From Candidatus Obscuribacterales bacterium (GTDB lineage Bacteria > Cyanobacteriota > Vampirovibrionia > Obscuribacterales > Obscuribacteraceae), in contig JARLHI010000060.1 of the NCBI GenBank assembly GCA_031292355.1, forward strand, positions 310,001 to 374,000: a stretch of DNA of 64,000 bases, given 5' to 3'. The notes below the pieces were generated by a model, which searched no databases, was not told the DNA's origin, and saw nothing but the letters and a program-made list of their open reading frames with translations. The position numbers and the translations under genes were made by a program. Position 1 is the stretch's first letter; each line of letters opens with the position of its first letter. Of this stretch, positions 1 through 9,246 are shown piece by piece.

Positions 1-1
1 T

Positions 2-2098
2 GGTTGCGCTCTTGGTGTTTCAATAGTTCTTGCCTTTTCTGCAACCAATCACTTCACACGAAACATTAGCATTCTGGTGCGTGAAGCTCTTGCGCTCGGC
101 AAAGGTGACCTCAGCAAACGCGTTGATGTACCAGCTCGCGACGAACTGGGCAAACTAGCCAAAGCCTTCAATCAGATGGCCTCGCAGCTTGAGCTCAATC
201 GCGATCTTAAGATAATGCTTGAGACTATTTCTGAATCTATCCGTCATTCACTCGATCTCAACGAAATTCTCAACACCACGGTAAGCGAACTTGGACAGGC
301 GTTGAACGCCAGTCGTTGTTGTCTGGCTATCGTCGACACTCATGAAACGGCTGACGTTGCCGATGACGAGCTGGTGTTTGATTACGTCTGGTATAACGAA
401 GCGAAAAATGGCGGTCAACTTCATAATCGCACTATACGTATCGCTAGAGATGGCGTACTTAAGATGATTCTCGAGCAGGGCTCGATTTTATCTCTGGATG
501 TGATTAATCAAAAGTCCAATCCTCTTTTTGATGATTCGGTCGAGTCCCCAGATGATTGGAAGTCAATTAAGTCTTTGATTGCCTGTCCAATCAACACACA
601 TGATGGTGCAATCGGTCTCATTCTTGTGCATCAGTGCGATGAGCATCGGGTATGGACTGATGCAGAAGTTGAGCTAGTCGACGGTATCACTTCGCATGTA
701 GCTCTGGCTATGCAGCACGCTCGTCTGTACAACCGCACTAAGACGATGGCCGAGCAGGAGATGCTAATTAATCACATCGTCTCTGCAACACGTTCTTCAC
801 TCGAGTTAGATACTATCTTGAGCACTGTATCAATTGAAGTTGGTAAGGCGCTTGGCGTCGACCGCTGTCAGATTGCTTTGCCGCGTTCCGAAGGACCGCT
901 TGTAGTCACGCACGAATTTCACGAGCCAAATTTGAGTTCTGCTAAAGGTATCAACTTATATTCCGAGCAAATTGATTTTGGTCCAGACGACGCTGAGTCT
1001 CCATACACCAAGCACCACACCTTGCTTGGTATCAATCTCGAACGGCTCTTTAGCGATAATGGTCGCACTTTGCACAGTCTTTATTCTGAAGTCGGGGCCG
1101 ATACAATTGGTGAGTCGCCTCTGTCTATCATCAATGAAGTAAGTAGCGATAGTCGCGCCCTACCTTTCCACGATTTTCTCGATACTGTTGGCTCTCAATC
1201 TTTGATTGCCGCACCACTGCTTAACGATAAGAGTCTTGTTGGTCTGTTGATGGTTCACCAATGTGATTCAGCTCGCGTCTGGAAGTCCAGTGAAATACGC
1301 TTGATTGCTGCAGTTGCAGATCAACTAGCAATTGCCGTTTCGCATGCTCAATTGTTTGCTCAAGTGAAATACCAGGCAATCACGGATGGACTAACCGGCT
1401 TATACAATCACATCTACTTTAAGAATCGCCTCACGGAAGAAATTAAGACGGCGCAACGCCGTAGTCAACCATGCTCTTTGTTGATGATCGATTTAGACAA
1501 GCTGAAAGTTATCAACGATAATTACGGACATCCAGTGGGTGATGCGGCGATTCGCCACGTCGCCAATATCTTGCAAAAAATTCTGCGCTCAGGTGACACT
1601 GCCGCTCGCTATGGTGGCGAAGAGTTTGGTGTCATCCTGCCAGGCACTACTTTGCTTGAAGCAGCATTGATTGCAGACCGTCTATGTTCACAGATACGCA
1701 ATACGCCAGTACCAGGGCTCGGTCGAATAACTGCTTCAATTGGGGCTGCTGTTTTCCCGAAACATGCATCAAGTGCCGCCGAATTGATAGAACGTGCAGA
1801 CAAAGCTCTCTATGTCTCTAAAAACTCTGGTCGTGACCAGGTGCAATTGTGTGAAGATGCATTCAAACCAGCACAAAAACTGTTGCCTGGACAATTGCCG
1901 AAGATTTCTCCTGTACGCGAAGCCGATATGCGCCTCGAACGCGAGATTCTAGAACGAGTGCAGGGCAGCCCATCTGACCGCGAACTCAGTCTCAGTCTGG
2001 AAAGACACGCCGACTACATTCCTAACCCTGAGCGTGAACGTGATTCAGAGCGTCCAAGTGATCGCGAGCGCACGCGCAAAGTCGAAATTCCAAAGTAA
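2..2098 (+). CDS. HAMP-GAF-GAF-GGDEF diguanylate cyclase (5' partial)
   Basis: The reading frame is open to the window edge, so the start is missing. The first ~25 codons encode a hydrophobic stretch that looks like the end of a membrane helix. A HAMP linker follows (about 90-240), then two GAF domains (about 270-730 and 780-1350) and a GGDEF domain (about 1370-1850). The active-site motif GGEEF is at 1613-1627. It is preceded by RSGD five residues upstream, matching the RxxD product-inhibition site. This predicts a membrane-anchored enzyme making cyclic di-GMP from two GTP, with GAF domains sensing small ligands. The last ~60 residues are a charged Arg/Glu/Ser-rich tail. The stop codon abuts the next ATG, suggesting translational coupling. 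Confidence 0.92.
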   Translation, partial: GCALGVSIVLAFSATNHFTRNISILVREALALGKGDLSKRVDVPARDELGKLAKAFNQMASQLELNRDLKIMLETISESIRHSLDLNEILNTTVSELGQALNASRCCLAIVDTHETADVADDELVFDYVWYNEAKNGGQLHNRTIRIARDGVLKMILEQGSILSLDVINQKSNPLFDDSVESPDDWKSIKSLIACPINTHDGAIGLILVHQCDEHRVWTDAEVELVDGITSHVALAMQHARLYNRTKTMAEQEMLINHIVSATRSSLELDTILSTVSIEVGKALGVDRCQIALPRSEGPLVVTHEFHEPNLSSAKGINLYSEQIDFGPDDAESPYTKHHTLLGINLERLFSDNGRTLHSLYSEVGADTIGESPLSIINEVSSDSRALPFHDFLDTVGSQSLIAAPLLNDKSLVGLLMVHQCDSARVWKSSEIRLIAAVADQLAIAVSHAQLFAQVKYQAITDGLTGLYNHIYFKNRLTEEIKTAQRRSQPCSLLMIDLDKLKVINDNYGHPVGDAAIRHVANILQKILRSGDTAARYGGEEFGVILPGTTLLEAALIADRLCSQIRNTPVPGLGRITASIGAAVFPKHASSAAELIERADKALYVSKNSGRDQVQLCEDAFKPAQKLLPGQLPKISPVREADMRLEREILERVQGSPSDRELSLSLERHADYIPNPERERDSERPSDRERTRKVEIPK

Positions 2099-2818
2099 AT
2101 GACTGTTCAGACCGAAGCGCTCGATTCAAGGCGTCTGATTTTATTCGATATTGACGAAACCATTTTGTCTTCTGATGGTGCCGGTCGTCGCGCGATCACA
2201 CGCGTGATGCGAGCGGTGCACGCGGACATTCCAGACGATGCTCTGAAAATAAATATGTCTGGTAAAACCGACCCTCAGATATTTTCGGAGATTCTAAGCA
2301 TTGCCAATAAATCTTATAGCGATAAGGAAGCGATCCTCAATGTTTTTCTCGCGCCCTATTTAAAGGCTCTCGATGAGGAAATAGCCGGTGCCGGATCGTA
2401 TTACATGCATGAAGGTGTGATGGACCTGTTGCTTGCGCTTGCTTCCCATAAAGAGGCGTATTTGGCTTTGCTTACAGGCAATGTAGAAACAGGCGCACGG
2501 ATGAAGCTCAAACCTTTCGACTTGAATAAATATTTTCCTTTTGGTGCTTTTGGTTCTGATTCGGCGAATAGACTAGATTTGCCTGCAGTTGCTCTGGAGA
2601 GAGCAAAAGAGCATTACGATATTGATTTTGCTCCGGAGCAAGTAGTCGTTATCGGAGATAGCGTCAACGATATTCTTTGCGCCCACAATCACGGTGCCAG
2701 ATGCATCGCCGTCAGTACCGGAAAGACGCCTAGAGAAGACTTGGAAAAACTACAGCCAGCTTATTTATTTTCGAATCTAAGTAACACCGATAACGTCGTC
2801 AATGCAATTTTTTCTTGA
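2099..2818 (+). CDS. HAD-family phosphatase (phosphoglycolate-phosphatase-like)
   Basis: This 239-residue protein has HAD motif I as FDIDET (D17, D19), motif II in LLTGN (Thr near residue 128) and motif IV as GDSVND near residue 198. A cap region lies between motifs I and II. The order and length fit the phosphoglycolate phosphatase/Gph-like subfamily of soluble Mg2+-dependent phosphatases. The substrate cannot be told from sequence. The ATG directly follows the stop of the diguanylate cyclase gene with no gap, so the two are probably co-transcribed and coupled. The next gene follows after 9 bases. Confidence 0.85.
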   Translation: MTVQTEALDSRRLILFDIDETILSSDGAGRRAITRVMRAVHADIPDDALKINMSGKTDPQIFSEILSIANKSYSDKEAILNVFLAPYLKALDEEIAGAGSYYMHEGVMDLLLALASHKEAYLALLTGNVETGARMKLKPFDLNKYFPFGAFGSDSANRLDLPAVALERAKEHYDIDFAPEQVVVIGDSVNDILCAHNHGARCIAVSTGKTPREDLEKLQPAYLFSNLSNTDNVVNAIFS

Positions 2819-2827
2819 GTTGAACAA

Positions 2828-3703
2828 ATGAGCTTGATTGCCCAACCAATATTGCAGGCGAGAGCCAAGCTTGGCGAAGGAAGCATCTGGGACAGCCACA
2901 AGAATGTTTTGTACTGGGTCGATATACTCGGTTGTTGTTTTCACATTTTCGATCCAGTCACCGGTATCAATAAAACAATCGACGTGGGTGCCCACGTAGG
3001 CACCATTGTCAAACGTTCTCAAAGAAGTGGCGGCGGCTTTATTGTTGGTTTGCCCGGACGCATTGCCCATGTGGGCGACGATGGAAAAGTAGAGACTCTG
3101 TGTGAGCTTGAGAAGGGCCTCAATAATCGCATGAATGACGGCAAGTGCGATCCTACGGGGCACTTCTGGTGCGGTTCGATGAATTACGATGAGAAAAAGG
3201 GAGCAGGCAACCTCTGGATGCTCGACTTAAATAGGCAACTGCACCTCAAACTTAGTGACGTGACCATTTCTAATGGTATTACCTGGAGTGCTGACGCCAC
3301 CAAGATGTATTACATCGATACTCCCACCGGGCATCTGGATGTATTTGATTTTGCGATTGAATCTGGTGACATTACTAATCGTCGCGTCTGCGTGCAAAAT
3401 ACCTTTGGCGGTCATTTTGATGGGATGACAATGGACTCAAAAGGCAATCTTTATGTAGCTGCCTGGGGTGGTGGCTGCGTGTACATCTTTGACCCGAATA
3501 AAGGCAGTTTGCTCGATAGAATTAGTGTGCCTGGCGTGAAAAACGTCACCTCATGCGCCTTTGGTGGCGAAGAACTAAATCAGCTTTTTATTACGTCGTC
3601 TGCCGATAAAACTAAAATCGAAGACGAGCCCAATGCCGGCGCTTTGTTTTGCGTTGAGATTCCTGGAGTTCATGGCACCAAGGCTTTTGAATACGCTGGA
3701 TAG
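2828..3703 (+). CDS. SMP-30/gluconolactonase/LRE family protein
   Basis: This 291-residue protein fits the six-bladed beta-propeller SMP-30/regucalcin family. Recognisable motifs are GEGSIWD near residue 16 (metal-ligand Glu), NDGKCDPTGHFWCG near residue 102, SNGITWS near residue 148 and FDGMTMD near residue 200 (metal-ligand Asp). Members hydrolyse sugar lactones with a divalent cation in the active site. There is no signal peptide, so it is probably cytoplasmic. It sits 9 bases after the HAD phosphatase gene and is likely the last gene of the unit starting with the diguanylate cyclase. It is convergent with the next gene, with only 9 bases between stops. The exact lactone is unknown. Confidence 0.87.
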   Translation: MSLIAQPILQARAKLGEGSIWDSHKNVLYWVDILGCCFHIFDPVTGINKTIDVGAHVGTIVKRSQRSGGGFIVGLPGRIAHVGDDGKVETLCELEKGLNNRMNDGKCDPTGHFWCGSMNYDEKKGAGNLWMLDLNRQLHLKLSDVTISNGITWSADATKMYYIDTPTGHLDVFDFAIESGDITNRRVCVQNTFGGHFDGMTMDSKGNLYVAAWGGGCVYIFDPNKGSLLDRISVPGVKNVTSCAFGGEELNQLFITSSADKTKIEDEPNAGALFCVEIPGVHGTKAFEYAG

Positions 3704-3712
3704 GCTAACGCC

Positions 3713-4612
3713 TTAGTCGATCCCTTCAATTGCATCCAGTTTGGAAACCGTCGCGGTGCCGACTCTTTTGGTCTCTTTGCTTCCACTTGCTGCGTTACCA
3801 AAATCAGCTTGATTGCGTTTTTCAAGAAGGTTTACAGCCGTGGCCGCATCGCAGGCTGCTGCAAGACGCAAGCAACCGCGTTTTTCTGAAAAGATGAAGA
3901 GGTCAGCTGCACCACTTCTGTTACTGCCAGATTGAATACTGCTGATCTCTTTGAGTGGAATAGCTTCGACATACATTAGTTCTTGTCCAATTGAATAAAG
4001 TGTACCTGAAGCGTGGCGATGAGTGGGTGCAGCTTTGTGTTTGCCCATAATGGCATAAGCCGTGAGCACTCCAACAATGATCAAAGTAGCGGCAGCTATA
4101 TATGCATCGAAATTGGTAATCATAGTGGGAAGAAACAATGTCGCCCACATGAGGAATGAAAACATGTAGGCACCAAAATTGAACCAGAAGGTTTTTTCGG
4201 TGCTGTCTTTTTGATGAACGACCGATTTCATTGTCGCTTCTCTGGCGTTACTTGACGATTGGCTGCGAAACAAAATCTTGTGACCAAAACTGTTCACAAT
4301 CAATTTCAGTACACGTTTGTCAGTGATTGCAAAAATAGTTGATTGAGACATTGTCGGAACAAACATGACCATACCGGCACCGACAAAAGCAAATAGTGCC
4401 ATGGCCACGACGCGTGTCATGAGAAGCTCTGATTGATCGCCCTGAGCGTGCTGTATGAGTGATATTGACTCGAGAAATAATGCAGTCAGCAGAAGAATCC
4501 AAGCAGCCAGAACTTTCTTGACGAGTATATTTGCATCAGGTTGAGCTAGCCATAATATTTTTTCGTTTCGGTCTAACTCTAACTCGGCGGTCTGACGCAA
4601 TTCTTGCTGCAT
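3713..4612 (-). CDS. PH-like-domain membrane protein, hypothetical
   Basis: The 299-residue product starts with a charged segment (LELDRNEKILWLAQP) typical of bacterial PH-like membrane proteins. Hydrophobic helices follow near residues 35-50, 68-88, 145-165 and 170-188. Between and after them are beta-rich stretches such as FAITDKRVLKLI and LKEISSIQSG...LFIFSEKRG that resemble bacterial PH (bPH/YdbT-like) repeats. The C-terminal ~40 residues are polar and probably disordered. No enzymatic motif is visible. It is a single-gene unit divergent from folK. The family assignment rests on pattern only; the membrane topology is clearer than the PH assignment. Confidence 0.65.
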   Translation of the reverse strand: MQQELRQTAELELDRNEKILWLAQPDANILVKKVLAAWILLLTALFLESISLIQHAQGDQSELLMTRVVAMALFAFVGAGMVMFVPTMSQSTIFAITDKRVLKLIVNSFGHKILFRSQSSSNAREATMKSVVHQKDSTEKTFWFNFGAYMFSFLMWATLFLPTMITNFDAYIAAATLIIVGVLTAYAIMGKHKAAPTHRHASGTLYSIGQELMYVEAIPLKEISSIQSGSNRSGAADLFIFSEKRGCLRLAAACDAATAVNLLEKRNQADFGNAASGSKETKRVGTATVSKLDAIEGID

Positions 4613-4707
4613 TTATTTACCCCTTCTCCCTGCCTTAATTGAACATACCCTCTTACTGCAATTTTTATATTAGCGACCTCAGCCACTGTGCTCTCGGCTC
4701 AACCAGC

Positions 4708-4713
4708 TATAAT
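4708..4713 (+). promoter_or_regulatory. Putative -10 box upstream of folK
   Basis: A perfect TATAAT hexamer lies 43 bases before the TTG start of folK. The -35 region (about 4685-4690) is a poor match to TTGACA. This is the best promoter candidate in the folK/PH-protein divergent gap. Confidence 0.4.
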
Positions 4714-4750
4714 TATTGCCGTAAAGGGCTAAACGGGGCAGGGGCAGTCA

Positions 4751-5341
4751 TTGGTGGATTCAGAGCACAAGTTGAAGGGCAACCCTCGCTTCGTCAGCGC
4801 TTATATTGGCATTGGTTCCAACGAAGGTGACCGGGTCGGATTTGTGCAGCAGTGTATGCAATTCTTAAAAGATGTGCCGGGGATAACTGTAAAGGAGTCT
4901 TCGAGTCTTTACGAAACTGAGCCAATGGGTGTTGGATATTCTGTTTGGTTCGTCAATGCGGTGGCCGCTATTGAAACGTCGTTGTCGCCAGAGCAGCTTC
5001 TTGTCGTTTGCAAAGAGATCGAGAAAAGACTGCTCGACTTTGATGGAGCTCAAAACGTCAAAAAAGAATTGATTATGGAAACAGTTGTGCAGGGACGCCG
5101 TCGAATCATAGATATAGATATTTTGTTTTACGGAGATGCCATTCTCGATTCAGACGATTTACGTATACCCCACCCAACTGTGGCTCAGCGCTCATATGCC
5201 TTAGTGCCATTGCTAGAAATCGCGCCAAATTTTATTCATCCTCGTTTACAAAAATCAATTGCTCAGATACATGAAAGTCTTTCTCGACCGGAGCAAGTGT
5301 TTCTCTATGGAACCCGCGGCACTAACGGCCAAATGGGATAA
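4751..5341 (+). CDS. folK: 2-amino-4-hydroxy-6-hydroxymethyldihydropteridine pyrophosphokinase
   Basis: HPPK transfers pyrophosphate from ATP to 6-hydroxymethyl-dihydropterin in folate synthesis. Family motifs are AYIGIGSNEGDR near residue 17, SSLYETEPMG near residue 52, IDIDILFYGD near residue 118 and the downstream IPHPTVAQRSYALVPL. Compared with typical HPPKs, about 13 extra residues lie just before the IDIDIL motif, in the region of catalytic loop 3. The start is TTG (or GTG three bases later), chosen because the frame closes upstream and AGGGG lies just ahead. No folP or folB is adjacent; acpS follows after 24 bases. Confidence 0.9.
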   Translation: MVDSEHKLKGNPRFVSAYIGIGSNEGDRVGFVQQCMQFLKDVPGITVKESSSLYETEPMGVGYSVWFVNAVAAIETSLSPEQLLVVCKEIEKRLLDFDGAQNVKKELIMETVVQGRRRIIDIDILFYGDAILDSDDLRIPHPTVAQRSYALVPLLEIAPNFIHPRLQKSIAQIHESLSRPEQVFLYGTRGTNGQMG

Positions 5342-5365
5342 AAGTAAGAGCAGGAAGGAGCCATT

Positions 5366-5746
5366 TTGAATTTAAAAATAGGCACCGATATTTGTTCGGT
5401 AATTCGCGTGCGACAAGCCTACGAGCGCTTCGGCGATAAATTCATCGGCAAGCTTTTTACTGATGACGAAACTGCCTATGCCCTGAGTCGTCCCAAGCGC
5501 ATTGCAGAGATTATTGCGGCGCGTATTGCTGCCAAGGAAGCCGTCTCTAAAGTTCTTGGCACTGGTTGGCACGGGCTACACTGGAAAGAAGTTGAAGTCA
5601 CTAAGAAATGGTCAGGAGAGCCAGGGATCGCCTTACATGGTCGGGCAATAAATGCGGCAGAAAGACTGGGTTTGAAGACCTTTGAAGTGAGCATCAGTCA
5701 TGAAAGAGAATTTGCTGTGGCGTTTGTAGTGGCATATGGTGACTGA
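5366..5746 (+). CDS. acpS: Holo-[acyl-carrier-protein] synthase
   Basis: AcpS transfers 4'-phosphopantetheine from coenzyme A to apo-ACP, activating it for fatty acid synthesis. The 126-residue length is standard. Diagnostic motifs are IGTDICSV at the N-terminus (catalytic Asp8) and AARIAAKEAVSKVLGTG near residue 52 (Mg2+-binding Glu), with the C-terminal VSISHEREFAVA strand. The start is TTG, supported by a strong AGGAAGGAG ribosome-binding site at 5352-5360. Its end overlaps the start of the CPBP protease gene by 11 bases, implying coupling. Confidence 0.94.
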   Translation: MNLKIGTDICSVIRVRQAYERFGDKFIGKLFTDDETAYALSRPKRIAEIIAARIAAKEAVSKVLGTGWHGLHWKEVEVTKKWSGEPGIALHGRAINAAERLGLKTFEVSISHEREFAVAFVVAYGD

Positions 5747-8700
5747 AAAAGCTGAACTAGAACAGTCAAAAACCGGTCTCGACAAAATCTTTGCCGAGCA
5801 GAAACCATTATTGCTACTGCTTTTTCTGGGCACAATTGGTTGCTTCTTCTATTTATATCAGTCAGAAAAAGTCTTTCCTTCAGCATCGATTGATCTCAAG
5901 GTGCCTCAGTCACAGATTCTGTTGCTGGCTAACACCTGGAAAGATAAATGCCACTATGATGAGCCGGAAAAATCTGGTGTCATCCATTCAACCATTTTTG
6001 CCTTCGATGATGATGCCAAAACTTTTTTGGAGTATGAGCTCGGTCAGTCAGCGGCTAATGCTCTGATGCGTGATCAAATACCGATATGGTACTGGTCGAC
6101 AAGATATTGTAAACCACTCAAGCAAGAAGAATTTACCTGCTGGCTTAACCCTGAAGGAGAGCTAGTTTCGTTCGACCATACTATTGAAAGCGATGCTGAA
6201 TTACCAACTGTCGATCATGAAAAAGCTCTGGAGATGAGCAAGGCCGCTTTAATTTCCGATATTCACTTAAACCTTGATGATTACAAATTGATTGAAGATG
6301 GCACCATCAAACAAGTTCATCGCACCGACCATTATTTCACCTGGGAGCACACCAAGCAATCTTATAAAGGCGCAAAGTTGCGTGCTTACGCGTACGTCTC
6401 TGGCAACGAGCTGTCGCAAATCAATAATTATTTGCATATTCCAGAAGCCTGGAAGCGCAAATATACCAAGCTTCGGTCGTATAACGAGGCTCTTGAAGGT
6501 GTCGCCACAATCTTCTACACCGCCTTAACTACGGGCGTGTTCTTTGTTTTTCTCTGGGCTTTTGCTAACGGCTACATTCGCTGGCGCTTTGCTTTAATTG
6601 TCGGTTTGCTGTATTCGGCTTTCGCCATTGCCGACGCCGTCAATTCTTTGCCCAGCTCTTTGCACGAATACACAACTACAACTCCATGGGACGGTTTCGT
6701 CATGGAGTTTGTGCTTGGAGCGTTGTGGTCTGGCGTAAGCACTTTCTTTCAGATTTTTTGTTTGACTGCCTCTGTTGAAGCACTTTACCGAGTGACGCGG
6801 CCAAACAAATTATCGATTGAAAAGACGTTTACCTTAAAAGGACTGCAAACTAAACAAAGTCTCGAGACGATGCTTGCAGGTCTTGGTGCCTTTGGCATAC
6901 ATATGGGGTGGCTTGTAGCCTATTATCTCCTTGGTAGAGCATTTGGATTGTGGTGCCCGCTCGAGGTGCAGAATGTCGAAACCTTGAGTTCCACTGTGCC
7001 TGCATTTTCTGCAATAAATGTGGGCTTTATTGCCTGTCTGACAGAGGAGTTGACCTATCGAGTGCTGGGATTGACCGTCTTTCAAAGATTGGTCAAAAAT
7101 TTCTGGCTAGCAAATATATTGCAAGCGGCAGCATGGGCGTTCATGCACAGTAACTATCCGCAGGAACCTCCTTACGCTCGTGGGCTGGAGTTAACCGTCG
7201 TGGGCATCATATACGGTGCTGTTTTGAAGCGTTATGGCATTATCGCTTGTATGCTTTCGCACAATATGATCGATAGTTTCCTTGGCCTGCAGCCTTTATT
7301 TGTAGCTAATGTGACCAGTCTCAAACTGTCGGCCTATGCGGCATTTGCGCCATTTATTGCCCTTGTTGTTACACCCATGATTCTCTGGTTGCGCAACCGA
7401 AAATTTGTCTCAGCGCACGACCTACTTAATGCTCAATTTGTAGCGTCCAAAGAGGGATCGATTGTAGAAGAGGCAAAGCATGCTCCGCGCTGTCATCTAT
7501 ATCGACCTCTGCCAAATACTACGCGCATCATTCTCGCGGTGATTATCGTCATCGCCAGTTGTGTCGAATTTGGCTTGTATGCAAAGACTATAGGTTCTCG
7601 CTTTAATGTCATCATGACTCGTGAACAGGCTTTGAAAAAGGCTACAGAAGTGCTCGAGGCAAGGGACTTACGCCCCGATAATTACAGTTCGGTGGCCTGG
7701 CTTGGCAGTGGCATCGATACCGAGCAGTTTCAATACGTTTTTGAAAAGGCACCAGATCGCGTAATTTCTCTTTCGCAATCTCCAGAGACACCTCTGATTT
7801 GGCATGTACGCTTTTATAAACCAAATAGTGGCAATGAATATGCCGTCTCTTTTGATGCCTACGGTCACTTAATCAAAACAGATATTGAGCTAGAGGAAGA
7901 TGAGGCTGGGGCCTCATTGAATAAAGCTGCGGCAAGAAAACTTGTTGAAGACTATTTGAAAAAATTGCATCCTGAACTGCTGCCATTTTCAATGGAAAAT
8001 TGTGTGCAAACTCAAAGAGATAAGCGAGTCGATTGGACATTTACTTTTAAGGTGCCGAAGTTTAAAGTCGGTGAAGCTGACTACAAAGTGACGCTCAAGT
8101 GCATTGGCGATCAACCTAGCGGTTATAGCAATGAGTGGTCTTTACCCAGCAAATGGACATTCCAAAGAAACATCAAGAGCTGGCGCGAACGCATTACTCA
8201 GAATATCCCCTGGATTTTGTCCTTGATTGTAGTTGCCTATGGTTTGCTCTGGGCCCGAGGTGTTGTTCGCGCTTCCGCGATTGCCTGGCGAGCGGCCATC
8301 TTTATGGGGCTGTTTGCCGCGTGCATCACTTTTGCTTCTATAATCAACGCCCTACCAACTTGTTTCAGCGCTTATTCGACCGAGTCTCCGTTGCTCATAT
8401 TCTTTGTGTCGGAAGGAGTTTCTGACTTCGTCAAGGCCATGTCGCAGTTTTCTATTTTTACATTGACTGCGGCCTTTGGTATCGGTGCATTGAGGTTGCT
8501 TCTTCCTTCTCCAACAATAGCTTCTATTTTCAAAACAATGCTCACGCCCAGTCGTGGGCAGGAGATGACTAGCAATCGACAATTGTGGTTGGATGCGGCG
8601 TTAATAGGCTATGCGGTGGGAATTGGCTGGCAAGCTATTAGTATCGTTATAAGTTTTATGCGCTGCAAAATATCACCTGAGGTGCCTATTGCTGCCTTGA

Positions 8701-9245
8701 ATTCCACTGCTTACTTCACTAATTTTTTCGATCCGGCAATCGGCTTGACGCTGGATGCGCTTTTATACAGCGTCGAATTTTTCTTTGGTATGGCTATCTG
8801 CGTTGGTCTCTATGCCAAATATATAAGGAGTTTCCGTGTATATTTGCTTTTGTCTCTGGCGTTTTCTCTCTTATTTCCTTTGTCGGAGAAGTACTGGCAA
8901 GAGTATCTCTTAGCTTCTATCGGTTATTTTTCATCCTGTTTGATTGTCTATGTTCTGGTCGCGAAACTTGCTAAAGAGAATCTGGCCGCATATTTTCTTG
9001 TCGGTGCTACAGCCAGCTTGGTGTCGTCGTTGCGATTGCTAATCGCGCACGGCCGCACCCAATATATCCAGGATGTGATTACGACAACCGTCATTGTATT
9101 GATCCCTCTGGGCTACGTTCTATACGCGAGCCTCAACATTGGTTCGCGGGAAAAAGGCATTCCCGAGACAGCCGCTAGTGGTGCGACCGAAATAAGTAAT
9201 CTCGATGACTCGGCGGAATTAGACCGTTTAGAGACAGAGGCCTAG
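5736..9245 (+). CDS. Giant CPBP-family (CAAX/Abi) membrane metalloprotease with duplicated ectodomains
   Basis: This 1169-residue protein is far larger than typical CPBP proteases (200-350 residues). A first membrane helix (residues 27-45) precedes a ~210-residue soluble region. A multi-helix membrane domain (about 258-545) then carries all three CPBP motifs: EELTYR near residue 436, FMHS near residue 468 and HNMID near residue 508. A second helix near 600 precedes another soluble region (about 625-830) with PepSY-like features such as TREQALKKA. A second multi-helix domain (about 835-1140) lacks the EExxxR and His motifs. The architecture looks like an ancestral duplication with one active half. 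The substrate is unknown. It overlaps acpS by 11 bases. Confidence 0.8.
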   Translation: MVTEKAELEQSKTGLDKIFAEQKPLLLLLFLGTIGCFFYLYQSEKVFPSASIDLKVPQSQILLLANTWKDKCHYDEPEKSGVIHSTIFAFDDDAKTFLEYELGQSAANALMRDQIPIWYWSTRYCKPLKQEEFTCWLNPEGELVSFDHTIESDAELPTVDHEKALEMSKAALISDIHLNLDDYKLIEDGTIKQVHRTDHYFTWEHTKQSYKGAKLRAYAYVSGNELSQINNYLHIPEAWKRKYTKLRSYNEALEGVATIFYTALTTGVFFVFLWAFANGYIRWRFALIVGLLYSAFAIADAVNSLPSSLHEYTTTTPWDGFVMEFVLGALWSGVSTFFQIFCLTASVEALYRVTRPNKLSIEKTFTLKGLQTKQSLETMLAGLGAFGIHMGWLVAYYLLGRAFGLWCPLEVQNVETLSSTVPAFSAINVGFIACLTEELTYRVLGLTVFQRLVKNFWLANILQAAAWAFMHSNYPQEPPYARGLELTVVGIIYGAVLKRYGIIACMLSHNMIDSFLGLQPLFVANVTSLKLSAYAAFAPFIALVVTPMILWLRNRKFVSAHDLLNAQFVASKEGSIVEEAKHAPRCHLYRPLPNTTRIILAVIIVIASCVEFGLYAKTIGSRFNVIMTREQALKKATEVLEARDLRPDNYSSVAWLGSGIDTEQFQYVFEKAPDRVISLSQSPETPLIWHVRFYKPNSGNEYAVSFDAYGHLIKTDIELEEDEAGASLNKAAARKLVEDYLKKLHPELLPFSMENCVQTQRDKRVDWTFTFKVPKFKVGEADYKVTLKCIGDQPSGYSNEWSLPSKWTFQRNIKSWRERITQNIPWILSLIVVAYGLLWARGVVRASAIAWRAAIFMGLFAACITFASIINALPTCFSAYSTESPLLIFFVSEGVSDFVKAMSQFSIFTLTAAFGIGALRLLLPSPTIASIFKTMLTPSRGQEMTSNRQLWLDAALIGYAVGIGWQAISIVISFMRCKISPEVPIAALNSTAYFTNFFDPAIGLTLDALLYSVEFFFGMAICVGLYAKYIRSFRVYLLLSLAFSLLFPLSEKYWQEYLLASIGYFSSCLIVYVLVAKLAKENLAAYFLVGATASLVSSLRLLIAHGRTQYIQDVITTTVIVLIPLGYVLYASLNIGSREKGIPETAASGATEISNLDDSAELDRLETEA

Positions 9246-9246
9246 G

